The notes: generated from the letters alone by a model not told the origin. Numbered from the stretch's first letter, positions 1 to 12,384 are shown. The stretch is DNA of 64,000 nucleotides from Richelia sinica FACHB-800 (GCF_014698825.1 NZ_JACJTT010000021.1:29518-93517); one strand, 5' to 3'. Program-made: numbers and translations.

Positions 1-2539
<2,539 letters not shown>

Positions 2540-2881
2540 ATGGGCTTTTTGTTGAGAATTGTCGGCTTAGGTTTACTAATTATGGGCATCTACTTGGTTG
2601 GGCAAAACATCATGTTTACAACCAATGTGAGTCCTTATTGGTGGCGGGGTATAGCGGCTGATACTTCCGTACTTACACTGACCATAGGAGTAATGATCTT
2701 GATTTTTTTCCCTAGAGGTATGAAAAATCTCGGCTGGATATCTATCGGCATGGGGATGATTTTTGTGTTTATGAGTAGTCGCGCGATTCTTAATCCTATG
2801 AGTCTCTGGCAATTTTTATTATCATTAGTTTTAATGTCAGCAGGTTATAAGATGTTTGCTTCGGGACGATTACCTGTTTAA
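2540..2881 (+). CDS. Small integral membrane protein, function unknown
   Basis: 113-residue hydrophobic protein with about four predicted membrane segments (roughly residues 4-22, 40-57, 62-80 and 89-107), separated by short basic or polar loops. It has no recognisable catalytic motif, and I do not recognise the family. The ATG at 2540 follows an AT-rich stretch with no strong ribosome binding site. The opposite strand also carries an open frame here, but the hydrophobic periodicity supports the plus-strand frame. It ends 57 bp before the convergent stop of the glycosyltransferase gene at 2939. Inner or thylakoid membrane location is inferred from composition only. Confidence 0.7.
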   Translation: MGFLLRIVGLGLLIMGIYLVGQNIMFTTNVSPYWWRGIAADTSVLTLTIGVMILIFFPRGMKNLGWISIGMGMIFVFMSSRAILNPMSLWQFLLSLVLMSAGYKMFASGRLPV

Positions 2882-2938
2882 GAGAATTTTGAATACAAGC
2901 TCTCTCACAGCAACTCCTGAAGAAGGCAGTGATATTGA

Positions 2939-4075
2939 TTAGATAGATTTTAACAATTGGGCAATTTGTTGGTTAATTGTGGTGAGATTAAATTTTTGGC
3001 TGGCAGTTAGTTGTGCTTGTTTCCCTAGATTGGTAATTGTTTGTGGGTGCTGAATGCAGGTGTTGATGATTTCCGCCAGTTTTTGGGGGTGGTTCGGTGG
3101 AACTAAAAAGCCATTGATGTTATGTGCGATTAGTTCTATGGCTCCTCCAGCTTGAGAGGCAATTACAGGTTTACCACATAACATCCCTTCAACAATCACT
3201 CTACCAAAAGGTTCTGGGGCAGTGGAAGTATGGGCTATTAAGTCACAAGCTGCCATTAATTGGGGAATATCTGCGCGAAATCCTAAAAATTTAACTCTGT
3301 TTTCTAGTCCCTGTGCGCTTACTTGTGTATGTAATTCCTGCACATAATTTTTTTCTCCAAATAAGGCATCACCTACGAAAATAGCGATTACTTCTGGTGG
3401 ACATTGAGCTAGTGCATTGATTAATATATGTTGTCCCTTCCAAGGGGAAAGACGGCTAAAATGTCCAATGACAAATTTACCTTCTATTCCTAATTGTTGT
3501 TTTAATCTGGCGATATCTTCAATGGCAGTATGATAATTTTCTGGGTGAAAGCCGTTATAAACAACTTTGACTATCTCTGATTTCCCACCAGCTGCCACAA
3601 ATGCAGCTTGACTAGCTTGGGAATTAGCTATCACTAAGGATGCACAACGGTTAGCTAGGGTAATGGCAACTCGTAGGTTTGTGGGGCTAAAGTGTTCTAG
3701 GGAAAGAATGTCGTGTAAATGATAGACGAGGGGACAACGGGTTAATACACTAGCGATCGCACCAACTACTAAAGCTTTTTGTGTATTAGCATAGATAATA
3801 TCAAAGTTTTTCGCCTGTTGAATGACTTGAGCAATTAACGGTGTGATTGTTCCCAAACTGGTTAATGCTGGAATCAAGCCACTTTCTTTTTTGACTTTGA
3901 TGGACTTTTCGGTGAGAACTTGCACGGGAATTTGCTGCTGTTCCAGTAAATCTTTAAAGTCACCGTTAGCAAATAGACCTACTAGAGATGTTTTTCTATA
4001 AGGTTTGGCAATGTCAATTAAACATAATTCTGCACCACCGGGTTTACCGCTTTGGTCTAAGAAGAGTATTCGCAT
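2939..4075 (-). CDS. Glycosyltransferase family 4 (GT-B fold)
   Basis: 378-residue retaining glycosyltransferase, probably acting on a cell-surface polysaccharide. The N-terminal acceptor half has a glycine-rich segment (QSGKPGGAEL, residues 9-17). The C-terminal donor half has HFSRLSPWKGQ at ~205-215 and the GT4 E-x7-E motif EPFGRVIVE at 288-296, followed by GKPVIAS. Length is normal for the family. The start is ATG at 4075. Only 16 bp separate it from the upstream glycosyltransferase gene on the same strand, so the two are very likely co-transcribed. Donor and acceptor sugars cannot be read from the sequence. Confidence 0.92.
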   Translation of the reverse strand: MRILFLDQSGKPGGAELCLIDIAKPYRKTSLVGLFANGDFKDLLEQQQIPVQVLTEKSIKVKKESGLIPALTSLGTITPLIAQVIQQAKNFDIIYANTQKALVVGAIASVLTRCPLVYHLHDILSLEHFSPTNLRVAITLANRCASLVIANSQASQAAFVAAGGKSEIVKVVYNGFHPENYHTAIEDIARLKQQLGIEGKFVIGHFSRLSPWKGQHILINALAQCPPEVIAIFVGDALFGEKNYVQELHTQVSAQGLENRVKFLGFRADIPQLMAACDLIAHTSTAPEPFGRVIVEGMLCGKPVIASQAGGAIELIAHNINGFLVPPNHPQKLAEIINTCIQHPQTITNLGKQAQLTASQKFNLTTINQQIAQLLKSI

Positions 4076-4091
4076 ATTTTTGGGAAATCAA

Positions 4092-5291
4092 TTATTTTGT
4101 AGCTGTTCTTAATAAGACTTGTCGAACTTTTTGAGCAATATGAGTCCAATCATAATTAGTAGTTGTATATTCACGACATTCAGCCCTAGAAGGTAAAAAT
4201 ATTTTTCCTAAAATGGCTTGTTCTAAGGTATGAGCAATACTTGCGGATGTAATTGATTCTGTAATTAAATCTGGTGAGAATTTATGCAAGATTTCTGGCA
4301 TTCCTCCCACTGGTGTACAAACTACAGGAGTACCACAAGCTAGGGATTCAATAATGGCTAATCCAAATCCTTCAAAGGATTGACTGGGCATAACTGTTAA
4401 ATCAGCAGCTTGATAAGCAATTGGTAAATTAGCATCTGGTAAAAATCCTAAAAATTTGACGTGATTTTCTAAACCTAATTCATCAGCTTGTTGTTGCAGT
4501 TGGTTTTGAATATGACCACGACCAGCTATGGCTAACCAAATATCAGGAATGCGATTTTTAATGGTAGCAATTGCCTGTAAAAGTTTATCTATTCCTGTTC
4601 TGTATACTAATCTACGAGAAGTAAAAATGATGGGGCGATCGCTTGGCCAATTTAGGTGCATTCTTGCGGCTTTTGGTGATAGTTGGGGTTGAAAATGCTC
4701 AATATCTACACCACCAGGAATGACATGGATTTTGTGTCCAGGAATTTGATATCTTTGATGTAAAATGTTACCAAAAGCTTGACTAAGAACAATAAAGCGA
4801 TCGCATCGGTTGTAGGTATTTTTTTCAATTAGCCATTCTTTTAAGAGAATACTCAGTTTTTTATCAACTACTTCCTGTTGACTTTCCGCAGCCCAAGGCC
4901 CATGGAAGCTGAAAGTAATAGGTATATCTTTGGGGAGAATATCTAAAATAGGAAAACTGTAGAGGGCAAAATGTAAATTAATGGCATCGGGTTTATCTAC
5001 TCTAGTTTTCTGAAAATTTTGCCGAATAGACCACAATCTTTGGTAAATTGGGCTACTGGGATTAGCTAAATTAGTTAACTTAATGAGTGGATTTTCTGAA
5101 CTTTTAGGTATACCAACTCCACAAAGTTCTATTTTGTCCTGATTAGCAGCTAATTGATGTGTTAATTCATAGATATATCTTTCCAAACCACCTGGTGTTT
5201 GCGGAAACCAACCAGTTCCTAAAGTAAGTATTGATGCTGTTTCTAATTCATAGTTTTTGTTCTTACTTGCCACTGGTATATCTTCTCCCAT
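4092..5291 (-). CDS. Glycosyltransferase family 4 (GT-B fold)
   Basis: 399-residue GT4 enzyme, first gene of a two-gene operon with the glycosyltransferase at 2939. The N-terminal domain begins with TLGTGWFPQTPGGLERY, a typical acceptor-side glycine loop. The donor-side domain has FTSRRLVYRTGIDKLL and the E-x7-E motif EGFGLAIIE at ~307-315, followed by LACGTPVV. A GTG at 5306 would extend it by five residues; I prefer ATG at 5291, although neither has a clear ribosome binding site. It lies divergent from the propeller protein gene across ~640 bp. It probably extends an exopolysaccharide; donor and acceptor are unknown. Confidence 0.92.
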   Translation of the reverse strand: MGEDIPVASKNKNYELETASILTLGTGWFPQTPGGLERYIYELTHQLAANQDKIELCGVGIPKSSENPLIKLTNLANPSSPIYQRLWSIRQNFQKTRVDKPDAINLHFALYSFPILDILPKDIPITFSFHGPWAAESQQEVVDKKLSILLKEWLIEKNTYNRCDRFIVLSQAFGNILHQRYQIPGHKIHVIPGGVDIEHFQPQLSPKAARMHLNWPSDRPIIFTSRRLVYRTGIDKLLQAIATIKNRIPDIWLAIAGRGHIQNQLQQQADELGLENHVKFLGFLPDANLPIAYQAADLTVMPSQSFEGFGLAIIESLACGTPVVCTPVGGMPEILHKFSPDLITESITSASIAHTLEQAILGKIFLPSRAECREYTTTNYDWTHIAQKVRQVLLRTATK

Positions 5292-5933
5292 ATTTTTCAC
5301 TACCACATATAGACATGCTTGTTGCTGCTTTTCTAGCGCATGTTTAAATAGTTTCTCTTGATTTTCCTCCTTTTATTCACCTGTCATATCAGGAAGGTGC
5401 CAAAAATCCTATCAAGATAAATCATTTCTAAAAAAATGTATATCGAGTTACTATTTTTTGGTTTTATTTTTATCCTAATAAAATAGTTAACCAATATTTA
5501 TTCAATTGAAGAATAAAAATTTTAAAAAAACAATGTTTTCTTGATAAAGTTTTGAATAAAAATGTTTATTCTGAGGGAAGCTCTGTTACTTTATGTAGGT
5601 ATTGTCCCACTAGTAATAACAAGATTTAAAATTTCCGCCAATCCTTCTCTGGAGTGATTTATAAATCAACGACAAACTGTATTAATAACCAGAACACAGC
5701 ATTAATTGCATGGTAATTAGTGGCAACAATTACATTTATGCCCAGTGAATATGGTGATAAAAACTTGGGAAATTTCAATTAAATAAACAGGAAATAATTG
5801 CTGTAGTTACCCGGAAAACGATAAAGAATATATGAATAATTGGGAGCCAGCAATAAATTAATGATGTGGTGGTGCTTTGTATAAGTTGGCAGTCCTCAAA
5901 ATGCTTCTTTAAAGCTTAATCTTGAGTGTTTTT
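5292..5933. other. Long AT-rich intergenic region between divergent genes
   Basis: About 640 bp separating the GT4 pair (minus) from the propeller protein (plus). It is rich in A/T runs around 5430-5570. It should contain both promoters, but I see no clear operator, tRNA, hairpin terminator or convincing small ORF. No GTA-N8-TAC (NtcA-type) site was noticed. Confidence 0.5.
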
Positions 5934-8177
5934 ATGAAAAACAGATTATTGCTTCCATTCCAAAAATTTATCCACAAGATAAATCAATACATCAATAATT
6001 TTTCTCGGCGTAGTAACAGATGGATTATACTCAGTTTTAACGGTTTATTGGGTTTAACTTGTGCATTATTGATTACATTTTTGGGAATGGCCATGGATAG
6101 GGCCAGTATCAGTCCCAACTCTAAAACTTATATAAAAATAGGCCTACCTTATCAAACTTCTTGGCTTGGTAATTCCATTGGTAATGGTAGACTGCGGGTG
6201 CAAAATAATATCGAATCAATGTATGTAGCTGCCGATGGTACTGTATATACAAATAGCCATTGGGATGAAGCAGCAGCGGAAGCTGGTATATACAAAGATG
6301 GTAAACCGATCGCTATTTTAGAAGATACCCACGGTTGGAATCGCATTGGTGGTAAGGCCATCACTGTAAATAGCAAATATATTTTCATGGCTATGATACA
6401 GGGAGGCATGAAAAGCGATAAAGAAGATTATCCACCAGAAGGTAAAAATTGGTATTGTGTGAGACGCTATACCCTCCAGGGAAAAGCTGCACCCTTTAAG
6501 GGAGGACGTGGTTGGGATAAAAGCATGTTAATTACCAGTACAGAAACTGAAGTTACTGGTTTAGCAAATATCGGTGATAAATTATTTGTCAGTATTGGTG
6601 GTGCGAACTTAGTTCGTGTTTACAATACGACCACCATGGAGGAAGTTAGCAGCTTTAGTGTGATTAATCCCGGTGCCATTACTGTAGACCGTCAAGGTAC
6701 TTTGTGGATTATTCAAGCTAGAAGAGGCTTTATTCCTGCCACTGTGGCCCACTATTCACCAAAAGGAACGAAGTTAGCTGAACAGATTCTTGATGTTGTC
6801 GATCCTTCAGCGATCGCTATTGATCATCGAGGTAGATTGTTAGTAGCAGACAATGGCCCCCGTCAGCAGGTTCTAATTTACGATATCAGCAAGCAACCTA
6901 CTCAAGTTGGAACTTTTGGCACCGAAAAGGGGATTTTTGGCGGTTTACCGGGAGAAGTTCATAGTTTAAAACTCTATGGCATCACTGGTATTGGTACAGA
7001 TGCCACAGGCAATTTCTATATCAATAACAATGGTTTCAACAAATCTGGCACCGATTTGAGGATGTATTCACCTTCCGGTCAACAGTTATGGCAACTATTA
7101 GGATTGATATTTGTTGATAATGCCGATGCTGACCCAAAAACAGATGCAGCTAATGTCTTCACCAAGCATGAACAATATTTGATGGATTACAATAAACCGG
7201 CTGGTAGACAGTGGGTTTATAAGGCTTATACTCTCAATCCCTTTAAATATCCTCAAGACCCTCGTCTGCATACATCACCAGATGGCACATTTTTCCGTCG
7301 TATTCAAGGAAAGCCCTACCTGTTTCTGACGGATATGTATAATCAGTTTTTGCAAATTTATCGTTTCCAACCAGACACAGATGGGAAAATTGCCATTCCT
7401 GCGGGGATGTTTGTAGGCACTAATGCAGAAGGGAAAGAATCTATCCAAGGTAACTGGCCACCTCATCAACCAGTGAAGGGAGAATGGATTTGGCGCGATC
7501 GCAATGGCAATGGTGGATTTGATAAAACTGAATATGATAGCAGTGAAGATTATCCCTATATTGGGGGATGGTGGGTAGATAGCAAAGGTGATGTGTGGAA
7601 AACTTTACGCACCCAAGATGGTATTGGCATCCGTCATTATCCCTTACTGGGGATAGATGCTAAAGGTAATCCCATCTACAGCTACAAATCGATGGTGAAA
7701 GAAACCACTCCTAGTTTCATTACAGATATACGTCGCATAGAGTATTTTCCAGAAACAGATACTATGTATTTATCTGGTTTTACAAAAGAACATCCACCTG
7801 TGGGTGACGACTATGGAGTAGTAGGTTCAGAAATTGCTAGATTTGATAATTGGAGTCAAGGAAATCGTAATGCCACTTGGCGGGCTGTTGTTCCTTATGA
7901 TACTACTGGTCAGCGTCAAATCTCCACAGCTGCCATGAGTATAGCCGGTGATTATCTATTTACAATTACAGTCAAAACAGCCGAAGTGTCGGTGTTTAAC
8001 TTAGCCAACGGAGAACTAGTGAAAAAGTTCAGTCCAGGCCCAGAAGTTGACCAAGAAAGTGGTTGGGTTGATATACCCTATGGTATTCGTGCTTTCCGTC
8101 GTGCTAATGGCGAATATCTGTTATTTGCAGAAGAAAACTGGAAAGGTAAAGTTCTAGTGTATCAGTTACCTATCTAA
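5934..8177 (+). CDS. Membrane-anchored beta-propeller (NHL/SMP-30-like) protein, function unknown
   Basis: 747-residue protein with a basic N-terminus, one membrane segment at ~30-53 (ILSFNGLLGLTCALLITF) and a large extracytoplasmic part. The latter contains recurring propeller-like strands such as ITVDRQGTLWII, IAIDHRGRLLVADNG and IGTDATGNFYINNNG, the D-x-x-G-x-hydrophobic pattern of NHL/SMP-30 blades. I see no catalytic signature. A TTG at 5922 would add four residues; ATG at 5934 is preferred. A strong terminator follows at 8238. Its neighbours are glycosyltransferases and a deacetylase, so a role in binding or processing surface polysaccharide is a reasonable but unproven inference. Confidence 0.8.
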   Translation: MKNRLLLPFQKFIHKINQYINNFSRRSNRWIILSFNGLLGLTCALLITFLGMAMDRASISPNSKTYIKIGLPYQTSWLGNSIGNGRLRVQNNIESMYVAADGTVYTNSHWDEAAAEAGIYKDGKPIAILEDTHGWNRIGGKAITVNSKYIFMAMIQGGMKSDKEDYPPEGKNWYCVRRYTLQGKAAPFKGGRGWDKSMLITSTETEVTGLANIGDKLFVSIGGANLVRVYNTTTMEEVSSFSVINPGAITVDRQGTLWIIQARRGFIPATVAHYSPKGTKLAEQILDVVDPSAIAIDHRGRLLVADNGPRQQVLIYDISKQPTQVGTFGTEKGIFGGLPGEVHSLKLYGITGIGTDATGNFYINNNGFNKSGTDLRMYSPSGQQLWQLLGLIFVDNADADPKTDAANVFTKHEQYLMDYNKPAGRQWVYKAYTLNPFKYPQDPRLHTSPDGTFFRRIQGKPYLFLTDMYNQFLQIYRFQPDTDGKIAIPAGMFVGTNAEGKESIQGNWPPHQPVKGEWIWRDRNGNGGFDKTEYDSSEDYPYIGGWWVDSKGDVWKTLRTQDGIGIRHYPLLGIDAKGNPIYSYKSMVKETTPSFITDIRRIEYFPETDTMYLSGFTKEHPPVGDDYGVVGSEIARFDNWSQGNRNATWRAVVPYDTTGQRQISTAAMSIAGDYLFTITVKTAEVSVFNLANGELVKKFSPGPEVDQESGWVDIPYGIRAFRRANGEYLLFAEENWKGKVLVYQLPI

Positions 8178-8237
8178 TCATTCTCATGATCTAGAAACCT
8201 TCATTCCAACTATCTTTTAGGAAATAACTCTATATTG

Positions 8238-8276
8238 GCGGTAATTGATTAATTTTAATTGCCGCTTTTTTATTTT
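8238..8276 (+). terminator. Rho-independent terminator after the propeller gene
   Basis: Nine-pair stem GCGGTAATT / AATTGCCGC (8238-8246 with 8257-8265, one G-T pair), a 10-nt loop, then TTTTTTATTTT. It sits 60 bp downstream of the stop of the propeller gene. Confidence 0.8.
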
Positions 8277-8701
8277 ATCTATTCTTAAATGTGATTATCT
8301 CTGTGCATAAATACATCTCTATAGTTATTATTATTAGACTTAAATTTATTTACACTTCATACTTTTATGCGAAATTAACACAAAAAACAAGAAATAAACA
8401 ACCGAAGCTCAATTATGATGAAATTAATGATTTAGGTTCTTCAGAAAAATACATTTTTTGCTAACAGGTCACAATTATGCCAATTAAACATAAACATCAA
8501 TAGCAGAACATAATAATTTATATATTTCTAGATTGTATTGATAAATTCAAATGACAATAAAACAGACAAATTCATATATTCATGCAAAACATCGCCTAAA
8601 ATTAGTCACCAAATTACAACAATTGATTTTTTCTATCTAGTTTACACTTGTCTGGACACCAAATAAATTGAGAATCCAGTGATTTAACTTCACTAAAATT
8701 T
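8277..8701. other. AT-rich intergenic region upstream of the PIG-L deacetylase
   Basis: About 425 bp after the terminator, very A/T-rich, without tRNA, repeat or ORF that I can support. It presumably carries the promoter of the deacetylase-glycosyltransferase pair, since the terminator blocks read-through from upstream. Confidence 0.45.
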
Positions 8702-9487
8702 ATGCCAAGTAAAGCCATCTTAAAACAAATACAAAAATTAATTCCCATCTATTTGCTCAGATTATTGCAAGAACTTCATGCCAATTTAGTTTCTCGTTGG
8801 ATTCTCACCTGGGGAAGTACACCACTGACCGTTAGTGAAAAATCAGTGCTGGTTTTTTCACCCCACCAAGATGATGAAACCTTCGGTTGTGGGGGCATGA
8901 TTGCCATCAAACGTGAACAAAAAATTCCCGTCACCGTGGCATTTTTAACTGATGGACGAGGTTCACATGGTTTAGAAATACAAACTCAAAACCAAATTGT
9001 TCAAGTCCGTAAACAGGAATCATTAAAAGCATTAAGTATTTTGGGTGTAGAAGCTTCAGATATTTATTTTTTAGACCATCCAGATGGTAGCTTACAAACA
9101 CTAGATTCATCAAGTAGAAAAAAAATTATTACTCAAATTATCGCCTTATTAAATTCTTGTAAACCAGGAGAGATATATGTTCCCCATCGTCTAGATTCTC
9201 ATCAAGACCACGAAGCTACATACGAATTAGTTAAAGAAGCAATCGCCCAAATAGGAATGAAAGTCGAATTACTCGAATATCCTATTTGGTTATTTTGGCG
9301 AGCACCAGTATTTATTATGTTGAAATGGCAACATCTAACCGCAGCATATCGATTAGCCATTCCCTCGGTGCAGGAGAAAAAGCAGCAAGCTATTGCTATC
9401 TATAATTCTCAAACTCAAGTTTTACCTCATGGGTTTATCCAACAATTTACTAAACCCATGGAAATATTTTTTAAAACAGAATTCTAG
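8702..9487 (+). CDS. PIG-L/LmbE family zinc deacetylase
   Basis: 261-residue member of the family that removes N-acetyl groups from GlcNAc-containing glycans or glycoconjugates. The zinc-site motif SPHQDDETFGCGG lies at ~53-65 (H and DD are metal or catalytic positions), and the second zinc region is HRLDSHQDHEAT at ~161-172. ATG at 8702 gives a normal family length. It is followed after 40 bp by a GT4 gene on the same strand, so deacetylation of an amino-sugar polymer made by the neighbouring glycosyltransferases is the likely job. The exact substrate is unknown. The N-terminus is amphipathic and not a clear signal peptide, so the enzyme is probably cytoplasmic. Confidence 0.9.
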   Translation: MPSKAILKQIQKLIPIYLLRLLQELHANLVSRWILTWGSTPLTVSEKSVLVFSPHQDDETFGCGGMIAIKREQKIPVTVAFLTDGRGSHGLEIQTQNQIVQVRKQESLKALSILGVEASDIYFLDHPDGSLQTLDSSSRKKIITQIIALLNSCKPGEIYVPHRLDSHQDHEATYELVKEAIAQIGMKVELLEYPIWLFWRAPVFIMLKWQHLTAAYRLAIPSVQEKKQQAIAIYNSQTQVLPHGFIQQFTKPMEIFFKTEF

Positions 9488-9527
9488 CCTCAATTTCTGT
9501 AAATTAATTACTAGAGGAAAATTTTAT

Positions 9528-10637
9528 ATGCGAATTCTCCATATTACAAACCACGTCCAAAAAGTTGGTAATGGCATTGTAAATGTAGCTGTAGATTTAG
9601 CATGTTTACAAGCCAACGAAGGCTATCAAGTTGCTGTAGCCTCTAATGGAGGAGAATATGAAGAATTATTAGCAGATTATGGGGTTCAGCATTTTCAACT
9701 TGACCAGTCACGGACATTACCCAACATCATGAAAGCAGCTTGGTGTTATCGGCAGATTGTGGAGAACTTTCAACCGACGATTGTTCATGCTCATATGATG
9801 ACGGGGATTGTACTTGCACGTCTTCTGAAATATACCAGTGGATATGGTTTAGTTTCTACAGTTCACAATGAATTTCAACGCAGTTCTGTTTTGATGGGTG
9901 TTGCAGATCGAGTTATTGCTGTGAGTAAAGCTGTAGCTGAGTCCATGACTCGCAGAGGAATTCCACCGCAAAAATTGCGTGTAGTGCCTAATGGAACTTT
10001 AGGAAGTCCAAGACACCAAAGCATCCATAGTTATGAACCAATTACCCTCAACCATCCAGCTATTACTACAGTAGCCGGAATGTATAGCCGCAAAGGAATT
10101 ATTGAGTTAATTGAGGCTTTTAGTAAAATTGCCTTAGATTTTCCCCAAGCCCATTTATATCTAGTAGGAGACGGGCCAGAACGCGGTTTGTTTGAGGAAA
10201 TTGCCAACAAAACACCCTGTAGCGATCGCATTCATTTTGAAGGTTTTCAACCCGAACCGCAACGGTACATGTTAGAAAGCGATATTTTCGTCCTCGCTTC
10301 TCACTGCGAATCCTTTGGTTTAGTCCTCACAGAAGCTAGAGAAGCAGGTTGTGCCATTATTGCCTCCGATGTAGATGGTATTCCCGAAACATTAGATCAT
10401 CGTCAAGCTGGCATTCTTGTGCCACCGAAAAATAGTCAAGCCTTGGCAAATGCTTTAGCCCAACTACTCAGCAATTCTCAACAACTTGCTTATTGGAAAC
10501 ATCGTGCCCAACAAAATATAGAACGTTTCCACGCGGTAAGAGTGAATAAAGAAACAATTTCTGTTTATCGTGAATTAATCAAACAATATGATGTCGCCCC
10601 ACGATTAGCAATGCAGAAATTATTAGTTAGTAAATAA
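9528..10637 (+). CDS. Glycosyltransferase family 4 (GT-B fold)
   Basis: 369-residue GT4 enzyme. The frame is open back to 9393, overlapping the deacetylase, but ATG at 9528 is preceded by GAGGAAA at a good distance and gives the family-typical N-terminus MRILHITNHV with a GNGIVN loop. The donor domain has VAGMYSRKGIIELI, a VGDGPERG phosphate-binding loop and the E-x7-E motif ESFGLVLTE followed by REAGCAIIAS. It forms an apparent operon with the PIG-L deacetylase, which suggests transfer of, or to, an N-acetylhexosamine. It ends at a strong terminator. Confidence 0.92.
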   Translation: MRILHITNHVQKVGNGIVNVAVDLACLQANEGYQVAVASNGGEYEELLADYGVQHFQLDQSRTLPNIMKAAWCYRQIVENFQPTIVHAHMMTGIVLARLLKYTSGYGLVSTVHNEFQRSSVLMGVADRVIAVSKAVAESMTRRGIPPQKLRVVPNGTLGSPRHQSIHSYEPITLNHPAITTVAGMYSRKGIIELIEAFSKIALDFPQAHLYLVGDGPERGLFEEIANKTPCSDRIHFEGFQPEPQRYMLESDIFVLASHCESFGLVLTEAREAGCAIIASDVDGIPETLDHRQAGILVPPKNSQALANALAQLLSNSQQLAYWKHRAQQNIERFHAVRVNKETISVYRELIKQYDVAPRLAMQKLLVSK

Positions 10638-10659
10638 TAATTGTTACCAATGTTTTGGA

Positions 10660-10683
10660 GCGGGCTATTTAGCCCGCCTTTTG
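10660..10683 (+). terminator. Rho-independent terminator after the deacetylase-GT4 pair
   Basis: Perfect seven-pair GC-rich stem GCGGGCT / AGCCCGC (10660-10666 with 10671-10677) with a 4-nt loop and a CTTTTG tail, 22 bp after the stop codon. Confidence 0.85.
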
Positions 10684-11100
10684 CATATTAATCATTTTTT
10701 GTCAATATTAGAACTTACCCGCCAGTCACAGAATAATGAGCCACCTATCGAAGACAGCGTTCGCACAGCAAAGGAAAGAGGGTTTGAGACATATCTTGCC
10801 TAACTGCTGAATATTTACAATCTAAAATACATAAATAATTTTTTATTGAAGGTTTAGTAAATTTACTGTAAATATATAAAATTTTTAATTAAGTAAAAAT
10901 TAGATGAATTCACTAAAAAAACATAAAAAGATTCACTTTGTTTAATATTTAACAAAGTTACTGTTAAAACAAATTTTAATCATTACTTTTAATGCTTTTA
11001 TATTGGTATCAAGTCAGGGAAATTGCTGATAAATGTCTGCAAATATGCAATTTATCACCATTATCCACCATGAAGATAAAAAATTCATTAATTTAATCCG
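10684..11100. other. Intergenic region upstream of the PEP-CTERM gene
   Basis: About 415 bp. The first part (10755-10785) has a short GC-rich patch (CAGCGTTCGCACAGC) resembling fragments of the dispersed repeat found at 15061 and 40601. The rest is very A/T-rich, with runs near 10830-10920. No ORF or RNA gene is visible. Confidence 0.4.
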
Positions 11101-12273
11101 ATGAAGACAATAAATAAACAGAGTTTTGCTCTACCAGCATCACTACTGTTAGGAACATTTGGTATTTTTTGCTTTGATGTAAATCAAGCTAACGCCACCC
11201 TACTCATTAGCAATAGTGGCAGCAATACCATCACTATTTTTGATGAACAAACAGGCAGTTTTTTGGGTGATTTTACCACTCCTGGCAATGGTGGTTTACG
11301 TGACCCTGATGACTTAACCTTTGGGCCTGATGGCAACCTTTATGTGAGTAATGGTGGATCTTCTGCCTTGAATTTGTTTGACTCTTTATATCCCAACGAT
11401 TCTGCCGTGTTGCGTTTCAGTCGCACTGGAGAATTTTTAGGTGTAGCGGCTTCTGGTAATGAGTTGATTCGTCCTTATGGTAATGCCTTTGGTCCCGATG
11501 GAATGCTCTATGTGAGTAGTTTTCGCACTAATCAAATATTGAAATTCAACCCCACAACCGGAGAATTTTTAGGCGTTTTTGCTTCTGATAATAATAATGG
11601 TCAAGGGTCTTTAAATGGGTTAAATGGCCCCAATGATTTGTTATTTGGCCCAGATGGTAGCCTTTATGTTACTACCCAAGGTTCTGCTAATGATCAAAAT
11701 GGGGATTTGGATTATCTTTACGATAGCCAAGTTTTACGTTACAGTCCAGAACAGGTAGCAGGGATAGAACCTACTACAAACCCTAGTGTTTTTGTTTCCC
11801 AACCAACACCATTACCAGAAAGTTTTGGATTTGTTAGTTTACTAGGACTAGCTCTTGCACCGAACAATGATATCGTTGTTAGTGATTTTGCTGGAGGAAT
11901 TCGTCGCTATAACTCGGCAGGAAATCTAGTTGATATAATTTCAACTAACTATACCAACACAATTTACAGCAGTAACTTTATTGGTAACTTAACCTTTGGA
12001 AATGGTGCTTTTAGCAATAATCTTTATGTTGCTGGTTTTGATTTTACTCAGAACAATATAGGCTCAATTTTAGCCTTCAATGGAGCGACTGGTAGTGAAA
12101 CCAGTTTTACTGGTGTTGCATTTAGTAACCCTAATTTAGTGCGGTCTATTGGTATTACTGCGGTACCAGTTCCAGAAAAATCTACATTGGTATGGAGTCT
12201 AATTACCTTTGGTGCATTATGTGCAATTAGCCAGAAAAAGCGTAAAAATAAATTTATGCCAATGAGTAATTAA
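11101..12273 (+). CDS. Secreted PEP-CTERM-type beta-propeller protein
   Basis: 390-residue exported protein. Residues 1-32 form a signal peptide (hydrophobic core ASLLLGTFGIFCF, predicted cleavage after NQANA). The body has repeated blades of the type LTFGPDGNLYVSNGG, FGPDGMLYVSS and LFGPDGSLYVTTQG, characteristic of NHL/SMP-30 propellers. The C-terminus is VPVPEKST, a hydrophobic stretch, then KKRKNK, the tripartite layout of PEP-CTERM sorting signals, although the usual PEP reads PEK here. Such proteins are normally sorted by exosortase and co-occur with exopolysaccharide genes; no exosortase is in this window. The ligand is unknown. Confidence 0.85.
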   Translation: MKTINKQSFALPASLLLGTFGIFCFDVNQANATLLISNSGSNTITIFDEQTGSFLGDFTTPGNGGLRDPDDLTFGPDGNLYVSNGGSSALNLFDSLYPNDSAVLRFSRTGEFLGVAASGNELIRPYGNAFGPDGMLYVSSFRTNQILKFNPTTGEFLGVFASDNNNGQGSLNGLNGPNDLLFGPDGSLYVTTQGSANDQNGDLDYLYDSQVLRYSPEQVAGIEPTTNPSVFVSQPTPLPESFGFVSLLGLALAPNNDIVVSDFAGGIRRYNSAGNLVDIISTNYTNTIYSSNFIGNLTFGNGAFSNNLYVAGFDFTQNNIGSILAFNGATGSETSFTGVAFSNPNLVRSIGITAVPVPEKSTLVWSLITFGALCAISQKKRKNKFMPMSN

Positions 12274-12384
12274 AAATTGCACAGAGATAATTTCATCAGG
12301 GTTTCATTTGTTATCTAGACAAACTATTGAGCAAGATAGTTGTTGATTAGCATCATTAAAGATGATATTCATCTATAGCAGGGG

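Noticed and set aside
9393..9527. Upstream extension of the GT4 gene into the PIG-L gene
   Set aside because: ATG at 9528 has a strong GAGGAAA site and the family-typical N-terminus; the extension overlaps the deacetylase frame.
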